From contig JAHGAU010000008.1 in assembly GCA_019925105.1 (NCBI GenBank), positions 1,240,001 to 1,304,000 on the forward strand: 64,000 bases of DNA, in the 5' to 3' direction. How positions within the stretch are numbered: the first letter of the stretch is position 1; the number at the start of each line of letters is the position of its first letter. The notes under the pieces are model-generated. The model was not told the origin of the DNA, searched no databases, and worked only from the letters and a program-made list of their open reading frames with translations. Origin of the DNA: Niebla homalea (taxonomy: Eukaryota; Ascomycota; Lecanoromycetes; Lecanorales; Ramalinaceae). The position numbers and the translations under genes are program-made. Shown here piece by piece: positions 14,601 through 29,100 of this stretch.

Positions 14601-17600
14601 ATAACTTTAAGTCCTAATACTTATTATATAAATATCTTATTTATTAACGTTCTCACCATCTTTAAATCGCATTAAGTATATAGCGTTTATTCTATATAAC
14701 CTAGTATTCGGATAGCTATATAGGAGGTACTTAAGGTAGCCCCTATAGTAGTTTATATATATAATTTATAATAAGTTTAGCGGATTAACTTTTTTATTAT
14801 TATTAACGTTAAAATATATTAATAATAATCTTAATTATTTTATAATTAATTTAATTATTATTTAATATAAAGATTATTATTAAGTTATTACGTTATTCTT
14901 TCTGTCTTTTATTAGCTTAAGATTTTAACCTTAATTTATATTTATACCGTTTTACCGTTAATATATAATTCCCGTCTTATATACGATTTATAATTTAATA
15001 TATTTACTTTAAATAATAATTTAATAATTATACGTTAGACCGTCGAAAAGTACAGTAATTTCAGGTTTATAATTCGCGTTTATAGAAGAACCTATATATA
15101 AATTTATTATATTAACGTCCTTTTTTAAAATAGCGTTATTACGCTTTTAAAATAGTCGATATATTCAGAATTAAAATAAAGAAATTTTTATATTAAAATA
15201 TAATATAAAACTTATTAATTATTCTTAGACTTTAAGCTTATATATTTAATTTAATAATATATAAAAAAAAATAATAAAAAACGTATATTTTAAATACGTA
15301 AACTTTATATTTAATACTTTAATAAAGCTCTTCCTAATATCTTAAGACCCTATTTATTAATATATTACCTTAAGGATTTATTTAAGTATACTTTTACGTT
15401 AACGCCCCCCCCGGATTTATCGTTATTTATAAAGGAGGCTTAGTATTACGAAAAGCGGGCTTATAAGGGTTTATTAAAAGATAATAATTAACCTTATTAC
15501 CCGCCTTTTCTTACGTTCCCCTTATAAGAGGTCCTTAAATAATATTAAGGAATAATTACGTACTAGAAGTTAAAGCCCGGGATTAAATAAATAATCCTTT
15601 TTACTTAAGAATCTAATTAATAAACGTTTTATAATTTTTAAGGGGATATATAACGTTATTATTATTTACGATAAAATATATTTCCTGGATTATAAAATAA
15701 AATAATCGATCATTATTAAAGATATAACCTATAAGAATATTACCGTTCTATCTTTATTATATAAAAAAGTAAATCGTTAACGGATTAAATTGAATATTAA
15801 GATTATTACTTTATACTTTATAATTAACTTAAATCTAAAATATATAAAAAATATAAGGTTTATAAATAGGAGCAGGTACGGAAGTAACTTATTTAATATA
15901 AGATTTTAATATTATAAATTAAATAATAACGGATTACGATTAATATTAAAAACGTTTTATATATTAAAGAGATTAAAAAGTTTATAAATTAAAGTATCGG
16001 ATTAAAGGTAAATTAACAATCTTCTTTTTTCCGCCGTTTTAGGAAATTAAAAAATACTTAATCTATTATTAAATTAATGCGGTCTAGTATAGGGAAAAAA
16101 CCTTTTCTACGGATATTACGGCCTTAAAAGCAAGATTTATTATAGTATATTAAGCTTATTACGTTAGGATCTTTTTAATATAACGTTTTATAAACGCTTT
16201 ATCGTTTTATTTAAAATATCTTTAAAACGATTATAATAGCTTAAAGTAATATAAATATATATTTACCCGGCCAGCGTTCTTAATTTAATTAAAATAATAT
16301 TATATAATAAAAACCGTATAAATTAAAGTAATAGGCGGCTTTAACGTTTATGAAGACTTATAGCGGATATATCTTAAAGTACCTTATTAAATATCGCCCT
16401 TTTTAATAATAATATATTATTAAGTTTATTTTATCGTAAAATTAATATTATCCTTTTATTATTTTAAAAGATTAACGGCTTTAAAACCGTTCTTAAACGC
16501 GCTTACCCTTTTTAAATTCGTTATATATACTTTTATTTCTTAATACTTTATTCTTACCGATAAATATAAAAAATATATAAAAGCTTATTAAAAGTTAAAT
16601 AATATAAAGATTCCGTATTTAATATTATTATTTATAAGAATTAAAGAATTAACTTATAAAACGCTTCGTTTAAGCTCTTATATATATTATAAATAAATAT
16701 CGACTATAAATAAATAGCTTTTAACTTAATTAAAATAGGTTATAACGAAATCTCTTCCTTCTTATATAATAAAATAAGAATTTAATAAAATTAAAGTTAT
16801 TAAAAAAGATATTAAAAACCCCCTTATCTTTTATATTAAACTATAAAAGATAAAGGATATATATAATTAAAGTATTATAAATCGTTATTCTTAACCGTTA
16901 GCTTAGTTATTAAGGTTAATATTAATATATACGTTAATTAAAGACTATATATTTATACAGAATATAAGGTACTTTAAGAGTAGTGTAATACCATAGGTAA
17001 AATATGGATATAACTAATTAAAAAGCAGTCTTAAATTATTAATAAACTATAAATTTTAATAATATAAATTAAGTTAACCGTGATAATATTCCTTTATATA
17101 ATTATAATTTATAAAGATTAATACCCTAGCGGTCCCGTTTTAGAGTATATTAATCTCCTGAAATTATAGGCCTTTAAGCCTTTATGAAAAGGCGTAAAAT
17201 TAAGGTAAAAAAAAACTTTACGATACGGTAATATAATAAATAAGTTAATATATTAATAAAAATTAAAGACGAAATAATAAAGGAAAGTATTATATTAAGC
17301 AGTATATATTAATAAGTTAAATATAAAATTACGTTAAGTTCCTTATTTTATATATAATTTACTTATAAACTATATTAAATAGATTTATTAAAGATTAAGG
17401 GCGACTATATTAAAGCTATTCTTTATTTTCGTTTAACCTTTAATATTTACTTTATAATAAGTAATTCTCCTTTTATTTATTTACGCGTTAAGACTTAAGC
17501 TCTAAAAACGGCTTTATTATATTACTATCGAATTATACCGGATTAAGCGTGCGCTTATATAAAGCTCCGATTATCCTTTACGTATTTTTAGGTTAGTTTA

Positions 17601-19880
17601 AGCCTAGGTTTAATAATTAATAAATTTAGCTTATTATAATAGTTTTCCATATTATAACGGTTATTATAAGATTAATAATATAATGTTATTTAACGTAAAC
17701 ATAATAAATAAATTAATATAAAATTAAATAAATAATATATAACTTCCGTTCTAAAGTTAATATTATTCTTAATAGGGTTTTACTATATATTTATTAATAG
17801 GATTAAAAGCCGTTATTATATTAACGTAATTTATTTATATTACTAAAAAAGATAGTTAAAATTCGTAAATAACCTTTTTATTTCGTTAATAAAAGATTTA
17901 AATAAAAAAGAAGCTTATTAAGCTATTTATTCTTAATTATTAATTAAAATCCAATTAATACGTTATTAAAAATCTTTAAAAATAATTTTATAAGTTTATA
18001 TAATTACTTTAAATAATATAAAGCGTTATAAAGTATCTTAAAGTAAATATAAAGATTTTACGCTTTTTATATTAAGCTATATACTTTTATTATAAGGCGC
18101 TTTTAACCAATAAATTAACGTAATAATCCTTATTAAGGGTTTTTAATAAAAAAAACTTATAATTAGTATTAAATAGATTATCTTCTAATATTTATACGTT
18201 TACTTATATATACGGGGTTATTACGGAAGCTTCCTTTATATATTTTTATAATTAATTATATATAGCCTTTATTTTTTATAGTTAACTATAAAAGTTTTAT
18301 AGTTAATTATAAAAGATAAAAGTTTAACTTTATTTAATAAAAAATATTAATATATTTTATAAATAAAAATAATATTCTTTTTTATCGTTAATAAGGGTAT
18401 AAAAGCGATTTTCCTTTATTATTTTACGATCATATAATATCTTATTTTATCTTACTTAAATTATTAAACTTTTAATTTTATATTCTTTTATATTTATTAA
18501 TATTGGTTATGGTAATATTTATAGGATTATTTATCGTTATATAATAAGACGGGGCGATAGGTTATTACTTTTAAAAGTAAATTATATTAATAAAATATAG
18601 AATTTTTTTAAATAATCTTACCCTTAATCGTAATAATAAATCAATATTAATATTTATATTGTTATCTTAACCTTTATATAAACCTTAAAGCCTATTAAAG
18701 GACGTAATTAAAGTACTTTCCTCCCTTTAAGTAAATTATTAACTTAATTAACGCTTTATAGACTTTATTTAACCTTGGGTACTTTAAGGTTTAATAAACC
18801 ACGTTCCTTTTATGTCTTTATTATACGGATTATAACTTTTATAAGGATTTACTATAACGTAATAATATAAATTAACTTCTACTTATCCGGACCGATATAA
18901 CTTATTAATAATCACTTTTTTAAACGAAATCTTATAAGAGTTAAAATTACGTATTATTTAAATTAATAAAATAAACTATATTATTACTTTTAAAGTTATT
19001 TAAGTACTTAAGTAAATTGTAAAATTAATAAAACGAGCCTTTATAAAACTTTTTATTATTATAAAACCGTTATTTTTTTATATTTACTTTTAATTTCTAA
19101 TTATATAAATAATTAAAATCGGCTAATAAGTTGCTTTTCGGCCTCCGTTATAAAAAGTAAATAAGCTTAAAAGCCAAGAGGATTAAAAAGTTATCTAAAT
19201 TCCTTAAAAAGGATTTAATAATAATGAGAAAAAAAAAGGTTAAATTGGGTTATACGTTATTAATCGACCTTCTTATTATAACGGTATATAATTACCGATT
19301 TCCAGGTTAAACGTAAGCTTTAATAAGAAATTATAGGTTCTTAATACTTTTCTTAAGATTCTTAATAATATTTTAATATAAGAATCTAAAGCTATCCGTA
19401 TATAAAGGTATATTTAATTAATTTAAATATTTATTAAATTAATAATTAATTAACTTAACTTATTATAATAATTTTCTATCCTTTACGTAAGAATATAATT
19501 ATTTATTATTCTTCTTCGTTATTTTAAAGAACCTTTTTACGGAGATATTATAAGGTATTTAAGGGATTTACTTTATCGTTAAATATATTCCTTAAAGGGC
19601 TATAATATCTTTTAAAGTCTATTAATAAATTTTTAGGACGTTATATCGCTTAAAAAGTTAATATTAATCGTAATTACTCTTATAGCGTTTAATTAAATAG
19701 TACGATTTAAGAAGGTACGTTAAGAAGAAAGTCTTTTCTTATAACTTAAACGTCTTCTGAAAAATATAAACTATTAAATAAATAATAAGATTCTTCTATA
19801 GGATATATTTTAATCGCTTTATATACGGGTTAAGGATTTACTTTTACTTAAATTATTATTACGGTATCTTAAGTTTCTTT

Positions 19881-20195
19881 AAGCTACCTTGGAGGAAACC
19901 AATGATTTTTCAAGACGGTCTTGGGACGGTCTTGGGACGATCTTCAGACCGTCTTAAGCTGAAGACTCCATCAAGGTAGTGACGATCTTGAGACCGTCTT
20001 GAGACCGTCTTAAGACCGTCTTAAGACCGTCTTAGGATGAAGACGATCTTAAGATTAAAATTATATGATTTTTGACTTTTTCCCTTTTTAGCTAAAAGTT
20101 AAAAAAAAAAGTAAATATAATTTTAAGAATTTTTCAAGACGGTCTTACTTACAAGACGGTCTCAAGACTCCATCAAGCTGAAGACGGTCTTAAAA
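19881..20195. repeat. Un-RIPed island of palindromic GACCGTCTT/GACGGTCTT repeats
   Basis: This stretch is much richer in G+C and in CpA/TpG than its surroundings. It is built from the near-palindrome AAGAC(C/G)GTCTT. From 19981 the unit recurs at an 11-bp period (gaccgtcttga, gaccgtcttaa), while GACGGTCTT copies in the opposite sense lie at 19912-19935 and 20135-20190. The segment aagactccatcaag occurs twice (around 19961 and 20164), and the words ctaccttgg and ccatcaaggtag near the left side are partly inverted. Retained CpA means it escaped RIP, arrived after RIP, or is too short to be recognised. It may be a MITE-like or satellite insertion. No coding sequence is seen. Confidence 0.75.
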
Positions 20196-23100
20196 GTTAA
20201 GCCTCTTCCTATAAGGTATTTATAATATTACGGGTAAACGAAGCTTAATTAATTATTTTTTATTCTTTTATTTTAAAGAAAGATTAAAACTTTATAAGAG
20301 TTATATTATAATATTTTATAAGGTTTTAGAAATCTACATAAGTTATTCTTAATAATTTAATAAGGTATTATTAAAGATAATATAATTAAGCAAATATTTA
20401 ATCTTTAAACTTAATCCGTTCCGTATTTAAAAGCCTATATTTATAGAGATAAATTACGTTTAAAGAGTATAATAAGAAAGACTAACGTTTATAATATTAA
20501 GAAAAGGGATAGGATTATTAAAGACCTCGATTTATAGTTTTTTATATTAATTAAATAGACTACCTTCCTTAAAAGCTATTTAAAATACGTTTATTAAAAT
20601 TTATTTATTAAACGTTATTAAATTTAATAATTCCTTATATAAAGTTCGAAAAATCCTTATTTAACCTAAATACCCTTCTTTAAAAAGTATTATTCGTCTT
20701 TATTAAGTTTTATAAATATATATAGAAACCCAATTAACTTTTTCTTTAAGCAATTAAATTATCGTTTAAATTAATTTATATAATAGCGTTTTTATTTTAA
20801 ATTATTAAATAAATAATATAGCTTTCCTTTACGTTTAAGTAAAAAACTATACCAATAAGGATCGCGATAAATATATTAATTATAATACCGGAGAAAATTA
20901 TAAAACGGTAAGTTAAAATTTAATTTTAAAAATTATTAATTTTAAAACTATTTTATAGTTTAAGGAAAGCCACTAATTATCCTTTTTTTAAGATAAGGGC
21001 TCTATAAAAAGATATTAAAAAGCTTATTAATATATCGTATTATAAACTTAATATACTTTCTATATTAATAATAAGAATTATATATATTATTACCGGCATA
21101 ATAAGTTTTAAGTACCTCGGATTTAGTTATAAAAAAAAAAAAAGGCCTGTAGAATATACGCGGATTATAGTATTACCGATAATTAAGCTACTTAAGCGGT
21201 ATTTAATAATACCCTTATAATAAAGCTTACCGTATTAAAAGAATAACGGCTTATTTAACTTAAAGAAAAACGTTATTATTATTAAAATAAAAATTATTAT
21301 AATATAAAACCGCTCTAAGTATAAACTTACGTGAATACGAGCCCGTAACTCCGTTATTTAACGTATATCGTTTATAGCTATTATTAAGCTATTTAAATAT
21401 ATATTATTATAAAAAAAGCGGTTTTTAAAAATTTTATTAAATTAATTCTATAGATCCCGTTATATAGTTTACTTATTAAGGGACGATATAAAAAAGCGTT
21501 ATAAACGCAGTATAAATCTATCTTATAAAACGTACTGGAAGTTTAAAGGGGAAGACGGGGTTTTATTAAGGTAAGAATTTATTCTTAAAGATAAGAAAAT
21601 ATTAAATTACGTAAACGCTAGTTAAATATAACGGTTTTCTTAAAGTATTAGATTAACGGGATTATTATACTTTAAGTTACCGTTTTAAAAAGTTTTAAAT
21701 ATCGATAATTTAATTAATTAAAAAAATCTTAAAAGCGGAAATTAATTTTATTAAAGTAAATAATGAAAAAGGACTTATTTAAATATAATAAATATTATCC
21801 TGGCCCTGGTTATCGTTAATAATTAAAAGCTTTATTAAAAAGGTTTAAGACTTATACTTCTTATACGTAAGGTTTATCGTTAACGTTAGCCGGGCGGAGG
21901 AGCTTATAGTTTATCGTCGATTAAAAAAATAATTATAGTTTAAGGTTACTTATTTATTATAGTTTAAACGTTTTTACGTTAATTTATTATAATTTAATAG
22001 TATAATAAACGAGGTATCGGAGATTATTATTACCGTAACGGTTATCTTAATAATATTAAACGATTTTACGTTAAATATCCGTTCATTTATACTAAGGTAC
22101 TTTTAAAGGATCGACTTTAAGGTAATAAAGCTATATAGCCCGTTTAATAATTAATACCGGAGTAACCGGCGGGCTATATATTAAAAGCCTTTTTTATTTT
22201 AGTTCTTATTATTAAATAACTTATAATTAAGAACATTGAATATATTTAAATAACGAACGATACTTTACTATTAAACGAATAAACCCAGTACGATAAGTCC
22301 CCCTGAAACGTATTAATATTATAACCGACCCCGGAATATTAACGACGGACTTAAGTTAATATTAAAAATAAAATCGAAAAGGTTATAAATTAAATAAGTC
22401 TTACTAAAAGTGCTTTAAAGGATCAAAAGAAACTTAAGTAGGATTATACCGCGTAAACCTCCTTTATCGATACTTAATATTTTTACGCCGGTAGTTAAAG
22501 GCTTTAAGGATCTCGTTAAGTTTTTAATTACGTAAAAAAGGCAAGTAAATACCTTATATATATACTCTGAATCGAAAGCGGCTTCCCCGAAGATTTAAAT
22601 ATATATATCGTAAAAACTATATCCGTAAGGGAATAAGGCTTTTAGTTTCCGACGTAAATAATATAAGTAAGTATTATTATTAAAGATGCTTAATTAAAGG
22701 ATTCAGTAGTTTATTAAGTTTCATCGGTAAATTTTAACCGATCTAAAATATAAATTTTATAAATTAATAAAATTATTAATTAATCGCTTTTTAATCAATT
22801 AATATTAATAATAAATAAAAACCGGCCTTTTAATAATACCTTCGAGTACTTAATAATATATCGGTATATATAGATACTTATAGACGTTAATAAAGTTAAA
22901 AACTTCACTTAATTAATAAGAATAAGGCTTTATAGAAATTAACGATTTACTATATATACCGGGCGGATAAGCATTTAATAAAATAATAAAGGCTATATAG
23001 ATCGTTTTCTTATGGAGTAAAAGAAAGGTTGGTATATATAGGAAACGGCCTAAATATTCCGTAAACTTAATATTTAACGGATTATAAGTGCGATTTACGG

Positions 23101-26100
23101 TAATAAAGTTAAATAACTTAATAATACTCCGTATAATATACTTAATATTAAGTCCGATAAAGTAATTAAGATGCGATATTATAAATAAATAGTTAAAACT
23201 TTACTTAATATATTAGGACTTATTAATACGTTTTTATATTAACTCCTTTAATTATTTATATTAAGAAGCCGGGGAAATTTATTAATTTATTAATTATAAG
23301 AAAATAATAAAAATAAAAGCCTCCTTAAACCGATTATAAAGATAATTAATTATTAATAAATTAAATAATAAGCTGGGTCCCGATTTTACTTTATTTTTAA
23401 TTAGGATTATACTAAACTATACTCTTAGAAATTATATTATTATACGATTAAATAAGGATTATAAATATAACCGTAAGATTATATCTTTAATATCTTTAAA
23501 ATCGTTTATAAATAAATATAATATATTAATAAATAAGTATAGAATCCGGGTATAAACGACGTTATAAAAATTCTGGTTATTAAGTAATTATTATTAAGCG
23601 GGAAAGGCTATAGTTTTATAATAAGTTATTCTTCCGTTATTAAAAGCCTTAATTCAGAAAAGGTTATTCTTAATAAAAAGGATAAGGAAATCTATATATA
23701 AAGTCGTATTATTTAATTTTAGTATAACGATCTTATCGCGTTTTAAGTACTTAAGGTTATTCTATAAAAAAAACTTATAAAGGGCAAGATTTTTAATACG
23801 TCGGTTAATAAATAATAGAATAAAAAGCCGTTAAAGTAAAGGATTAATTAATTCTTTTATAATATAAAAAACCTTACCGTAATCTTAAAGTATAACGTCG
23901 TTACTCCTGGAAGCGGTAATTTAAGTAAAATAACAGTAAGATATTAATATTTAAGTTTATAATTAAATTTAAAGGAATAATATATAAAGTAATAATTATA
24001 TAAAGCCTTAAAGTCCTCTATATAAGGCTTATATGTTAACTTTAAAAGTAATAGTCTTAAAAATCCGGGATATTAAACGTTAATATAATCCGTTTTAAGA
24101 CGATATAATTAATAATTAACGTAATTATAATAAGGCTTTAATAATAATATAAATTCCTAATAATTATGAAGTATTCTTTAAATTATTTATAACCGTAATC
24201 GATTGAATAATATCCCCGGTAGTTAAATCTTAAAAACGTCGTTAAACTCGTAAAGATTTATAAGTTAATAAAATATTAAAGGTTAAACCGGCAGAATTAT
24301 ATATTTATAATTATAATTTTTAAAGCGTAAAATATAATATTAAAAAATAAAAATATAAATAGTACTCTATAATAATTAAAACTAAGCGGGTAGCTAATAT
24401 ACTTATATAGCCGTTATCAGATTAAAACTATATAGAGATTTCTTTATCCCGATGATTATTAATAGATTATCAAGATATATATAAGTAAGTCCGTTAACCT
24501 TAATTAATATAATTACGTTAAAGAGTAAAATTATAATAATAAACGACGCCCTTAAGCGTTAATTAATAAAGAATTATATAAATACTAAAAACTTTTACGA
24601 TAAAGATATCTATAAATATTAATAACGAATATTAAAAAATAAGGATAAAAAATAAGAGCAGAAGTAATTAATAATACTTTTAATAATAAAGAAAAAAAGA
24701 TTTATTATAAATAAAGAAACGGATATATAAAGATATTTAAATATATTACTTATAGGAAGGCTTTAACGCCCTCCTCCCTTTTATTAGGTTATAATTAATT
24801 TTATAAATTAAGACCTTTTATAGGATCCTTTTATTACGGTGCCTGGAGGTATAATTTAAGCCTGCGAATAATTAACGTATTAACGGATATCATTTAGGAA
24901 ATATACCGGTATCTTAAATAAATTCGGATTATATAGGATAAAATCCTTAATAATCGTAACGATTTTTAATAAAGATTAAACGTTAAAATTATTTTTATTG
25001 TTTAAGGCTTATTCCTTAAATATTATATTAATAATAAGTTAATAATTAAACGTAAATTAAAAATAATTATATTATTTCTTTCAGAATATAAACGAATTAA
25101 GGTTCTTAATCGGATTTACGTAATTAACGGTTTTATCCCTTTTATTTATACCTTCCTTAAAAATATAAAACTTTTAAAGTTATATATTAAGGTTATAAAG
25201 AGTTTACTCTTAAGTATATATAGAATATCTATTTACCGAGAATATATATAATTATATAACTCGTAATATGAATAATTACTATTTATATAAAAACTTATAA
25301 TATAAATTAACAATTAATATTTATTAAAGTAATTAAGATTATAGGATATCAATAATTATAGTTCTTTATATTATAATATTTCTTTAAAATATTAGGTTAA
25401 AGGCTACGAAAAGATAAAAAAGAGTTTATTCTTTTTATATTATTTATTAAACTTATTTAAAAATAAACGATATTATAGACTATAAAGTTATCCGGGTTTA
25501 TATATTTCTTATATAAAAATAACGAATTAAGGTTAATAAAGGCTATAATAAATACTTTTATTCCTTATATTTACCCGTTATTATTTTATAAGTATATAAA
25601 TAAAATTATTTTAAAGAGTTATAAAATTATCTATATAGCGGTTTAAGACTTTTAGATGATTTTTATAAACCTAGGTTTTTAACCTCCGTTAATTAATTAC
25701 GGTTAAAATATTAAGTATTATTATAGTATACTTTATAATAGCTTTTTCCGATTAAATTAAGAATTTTTATTTTTGTTATACGTTAATAAATTTAAAATCT
25801 TATAGTAAAAGCGTGCCTCAATAACCTTATTTATTATTAAGTAGTTTTTTTTTAAGCTTTTCTTAATTAATTTAAGATAAATCTGTTAAATATTTAGCTT
25901 AAATTATTACGTATAATACCGGCGTTTAGGCCTATAGAGGAAATTGAATTTACGTAAGAGACGCTATTTATAAAACTTATATAAAACGATAAAATAATGG
26001 ATCCTATAAGTATTAATAAACCCCTTAAAGTATTATAGGGTAGTTCTTTAAATATTATTAATATAACGATTATCTCCGGTTCCAATAAGTTACGTAAATT

Positions 26101-29100
26101 AAGTAATTTATTAAAAATAATATATTATAAGGTAATAAAACAATAATATAATAAATATCGTTTAATACTTATTTCTATTAAAAAAGACGGAATATTTTAT
26201 AAAATTTCCGACTTTATAAAAAACGTTAATAATAATCTTCGCTCTTTAAATAAATACGGTATTTTTTACTTTAATTATAACCATAAATATAAGCAGATTA
26301 AGATCCGATTATTAATAAATATTAATAACTTTAATTTAAATATTTATAAACCTATAATATTATATTTATAAAAACGATCGAATAAAGTTATATAGCTTAT
26401 TTAAATAATAAAGGAAGGTAATTAAAAAAAGAATCGGCGGTAATTATAGTAATTATAATAAAATTATAAATAATAATATAAAAAAAAAAAAGAGGATTTA
26501 TAAGTTATAATACGTTTTATTCGCTACCTTTATATATTATTTAAGCTTTTCTATATTTTACGTCGCTATAATATGATAATTCCTCTTTTAAAGTTTTTAT
26601 TTTATATTCCTTTTATTTTAAGAATTATTGCTTCTTTCCTATATAATTCTTTATATATTATAACTTAAAATTCGTCGTTTTTAATCCTTTTATTAAGGTA
26701 TAATTTTTTATTAAAGCGGAATTAAGTTTAATATTGTTTAATCGTTTATTATTCTAAGTTTATATATAACTACTAAGGAATATAATAATTTTATAATTAA
26801 GCTTATATTATTATTTAAAGTAAGTTTTAGTTTTTCTGTATATTATAAATTTAAACTTAAATAACTTCTTAATAATATAATATTATTCTTTTTATTAATT
26901 AGCTTTAAACTTTATTATTATAATTTATCTTAAGTTTACCGTAACGTTTTTATAGTTTAAAATTAACCTTATTTAACTTATTAAAGGCGAATTATCGTTT
27001 ATTAATTCTCCTTTTATACGCTTTATAGTTTACCGTTAAGAATTTGGGTTTCGTTTTAAAAATTTATAATATCGGAGATTAACGCCCGGACCGAAAGTAG
27101 TATTCTGTACTATATTTCTGCGTTTTATAAAGGGTTAAAATAAAGCAATCGGAATAATATAAAACTTATAATAAATATTATTAAAAATAAAAGTAATAAA
27201 TTTTTATTAAATAATAAGTTAAAGTCTTTTAGGTTCTTTAATATAGTTTTTTAAAGTAATTTTTTAAAGGAAAATAGCTTTCTTAAGTATAAAATAAAAT
27301 ATATTTAAGCTTAATTATTACGTTTTAGTTTATTATCTTATTAAAATTATAGTTTTTATAAAGTTTAACGTATTAAAATAATTATCCAATATAGATTATA
27401 CCTTAAGTAGAAATTTAATATTATATTAATTTCAATTACGTATATACCTATATAAAGATTATTTTTTAAATTATACCTTAAAATTATATAAGTTATTAAT
27501 AATTTTACGTATTATAACCGTTAATAATAAAAAGAAAGTAATATCCGGGATCGATCTTTAACTTAAGTATAACTATATAATATAATATCTATATTATATC
27601 CGTAAAGTTATTATTAATGCCCGTTATCTTATATTAATCTTAATTAACGTTAAAAACGTAATTAATATTTATTAACGTAATTATTTACGCGATAAACGCG
27701 GGTAACAGATAATATATAAGACTATCTTAGGTTAATAATAATTTAATATATAGGACTATAAAGCTTACTCGTTTATATCTGCTATATTACCTTAAGTAGG
27801 GTATACCGGGTTAAAGAAGTTATTTTTAATTTATAACTTAACTTTAATTTTAAATATAATTTAATAATTTAACTAAAGAGTTAAACCCTTAAATTTAACC
27901 GTATTTATAATTTAATTAAATAATTAATATTATATTAAGATTTTAAAATATTACTTAATACCTTTTATATAAAAAGATTTTCACTATTATTATTAAATAA
28001 CTTAATATTAAAGGCTATTAACTACTTTTTAACGCGTTAATTAAACTTCGTAAAAATATCTTAAATACGAGAGTAATCCCTATATTACGTAAAATTAAAC
28101 TTATATAGTTTTTACTTTTACGTAATATTCGCCCGTAAGAATAATTAAAGGATTATTATAATCCTTATTCAATTACGTAAAGTCTAGCCTTAATCTTTTA
28201 ATATCTTTAATTAATAATAATAAAGGGTTATAGAAAGGAAGATTATTTATTATATTATATCTATAGAAAATTAACGCTTAATAAGTTTTCCCTCCTTTAA
28301 TATATTTTAAAAATTATTTAATATTTATTAATAAAGCTTTCTATAAATTCTATAGGATTTATAATAAAATTATTTTAATAAAGGATAATAGATTTCCTTT
28401 ATTATATTTTAATAAAAGATAATAAAATTCTTATAGGCGCTTTAATAATAAAAAATATATATCTTTCTTTCCTTTTATATTTAACCGTAAAATTAACTGA
28501 ATCTCTTATACTTACTTTATTTATTACGTAATAATATTTAATTTCACCCGGATTAACGATAACGAATAAAATATAATATTAAATAAAATAAATAACTTAT
28601 TAAACGTTTTTAAGGGTACTTATAATAATAAATCCGACTTTATTAATCTGGGAAACGTTAATTATATAAATAATGTTTTTTATTAATTAACGACCTTTAT
28701 TATAAATGACTTTACCGTTAAACCGGGGACAACGGCTTTTATCTTTCTATAAAGTTATAAATTTAATAATAAAAATATTATATTCTCTTTAATAAAGATT
28801 GATTAAATAAAAAAAGAAATAAAAAGCCAGAAAAGACGGTACGTTATAAATAGATCGCTATAAATATCTTTAATTAATTTAAATAGTTTAAACGTTAAAT
28901 ACTTATAGCTTAACGCTTTATAAAAGGATTTAAAGAACCTATATAACTATATATAACGGCTATAGCTTATTTTAAAAGAGATTAAATAGATAATAAAAAA
29001 GGGAATAAATCGCGGAAATAAATTAAGTAATAAAGCGGATTAAAAATAATAAAGTAATAACGTAAATAAATAAAATTAAGATTAATAATTTACGCTATAA

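Noticed and set aside
25894..26085. 63-codon hydrophobic minus-strand frame in the AT block
   Set aside because: Composition is what AT-rich DNA gives by chance (Ile, Leu, Asn, Ser), it is the only one in 34 kb, and it has no family features.
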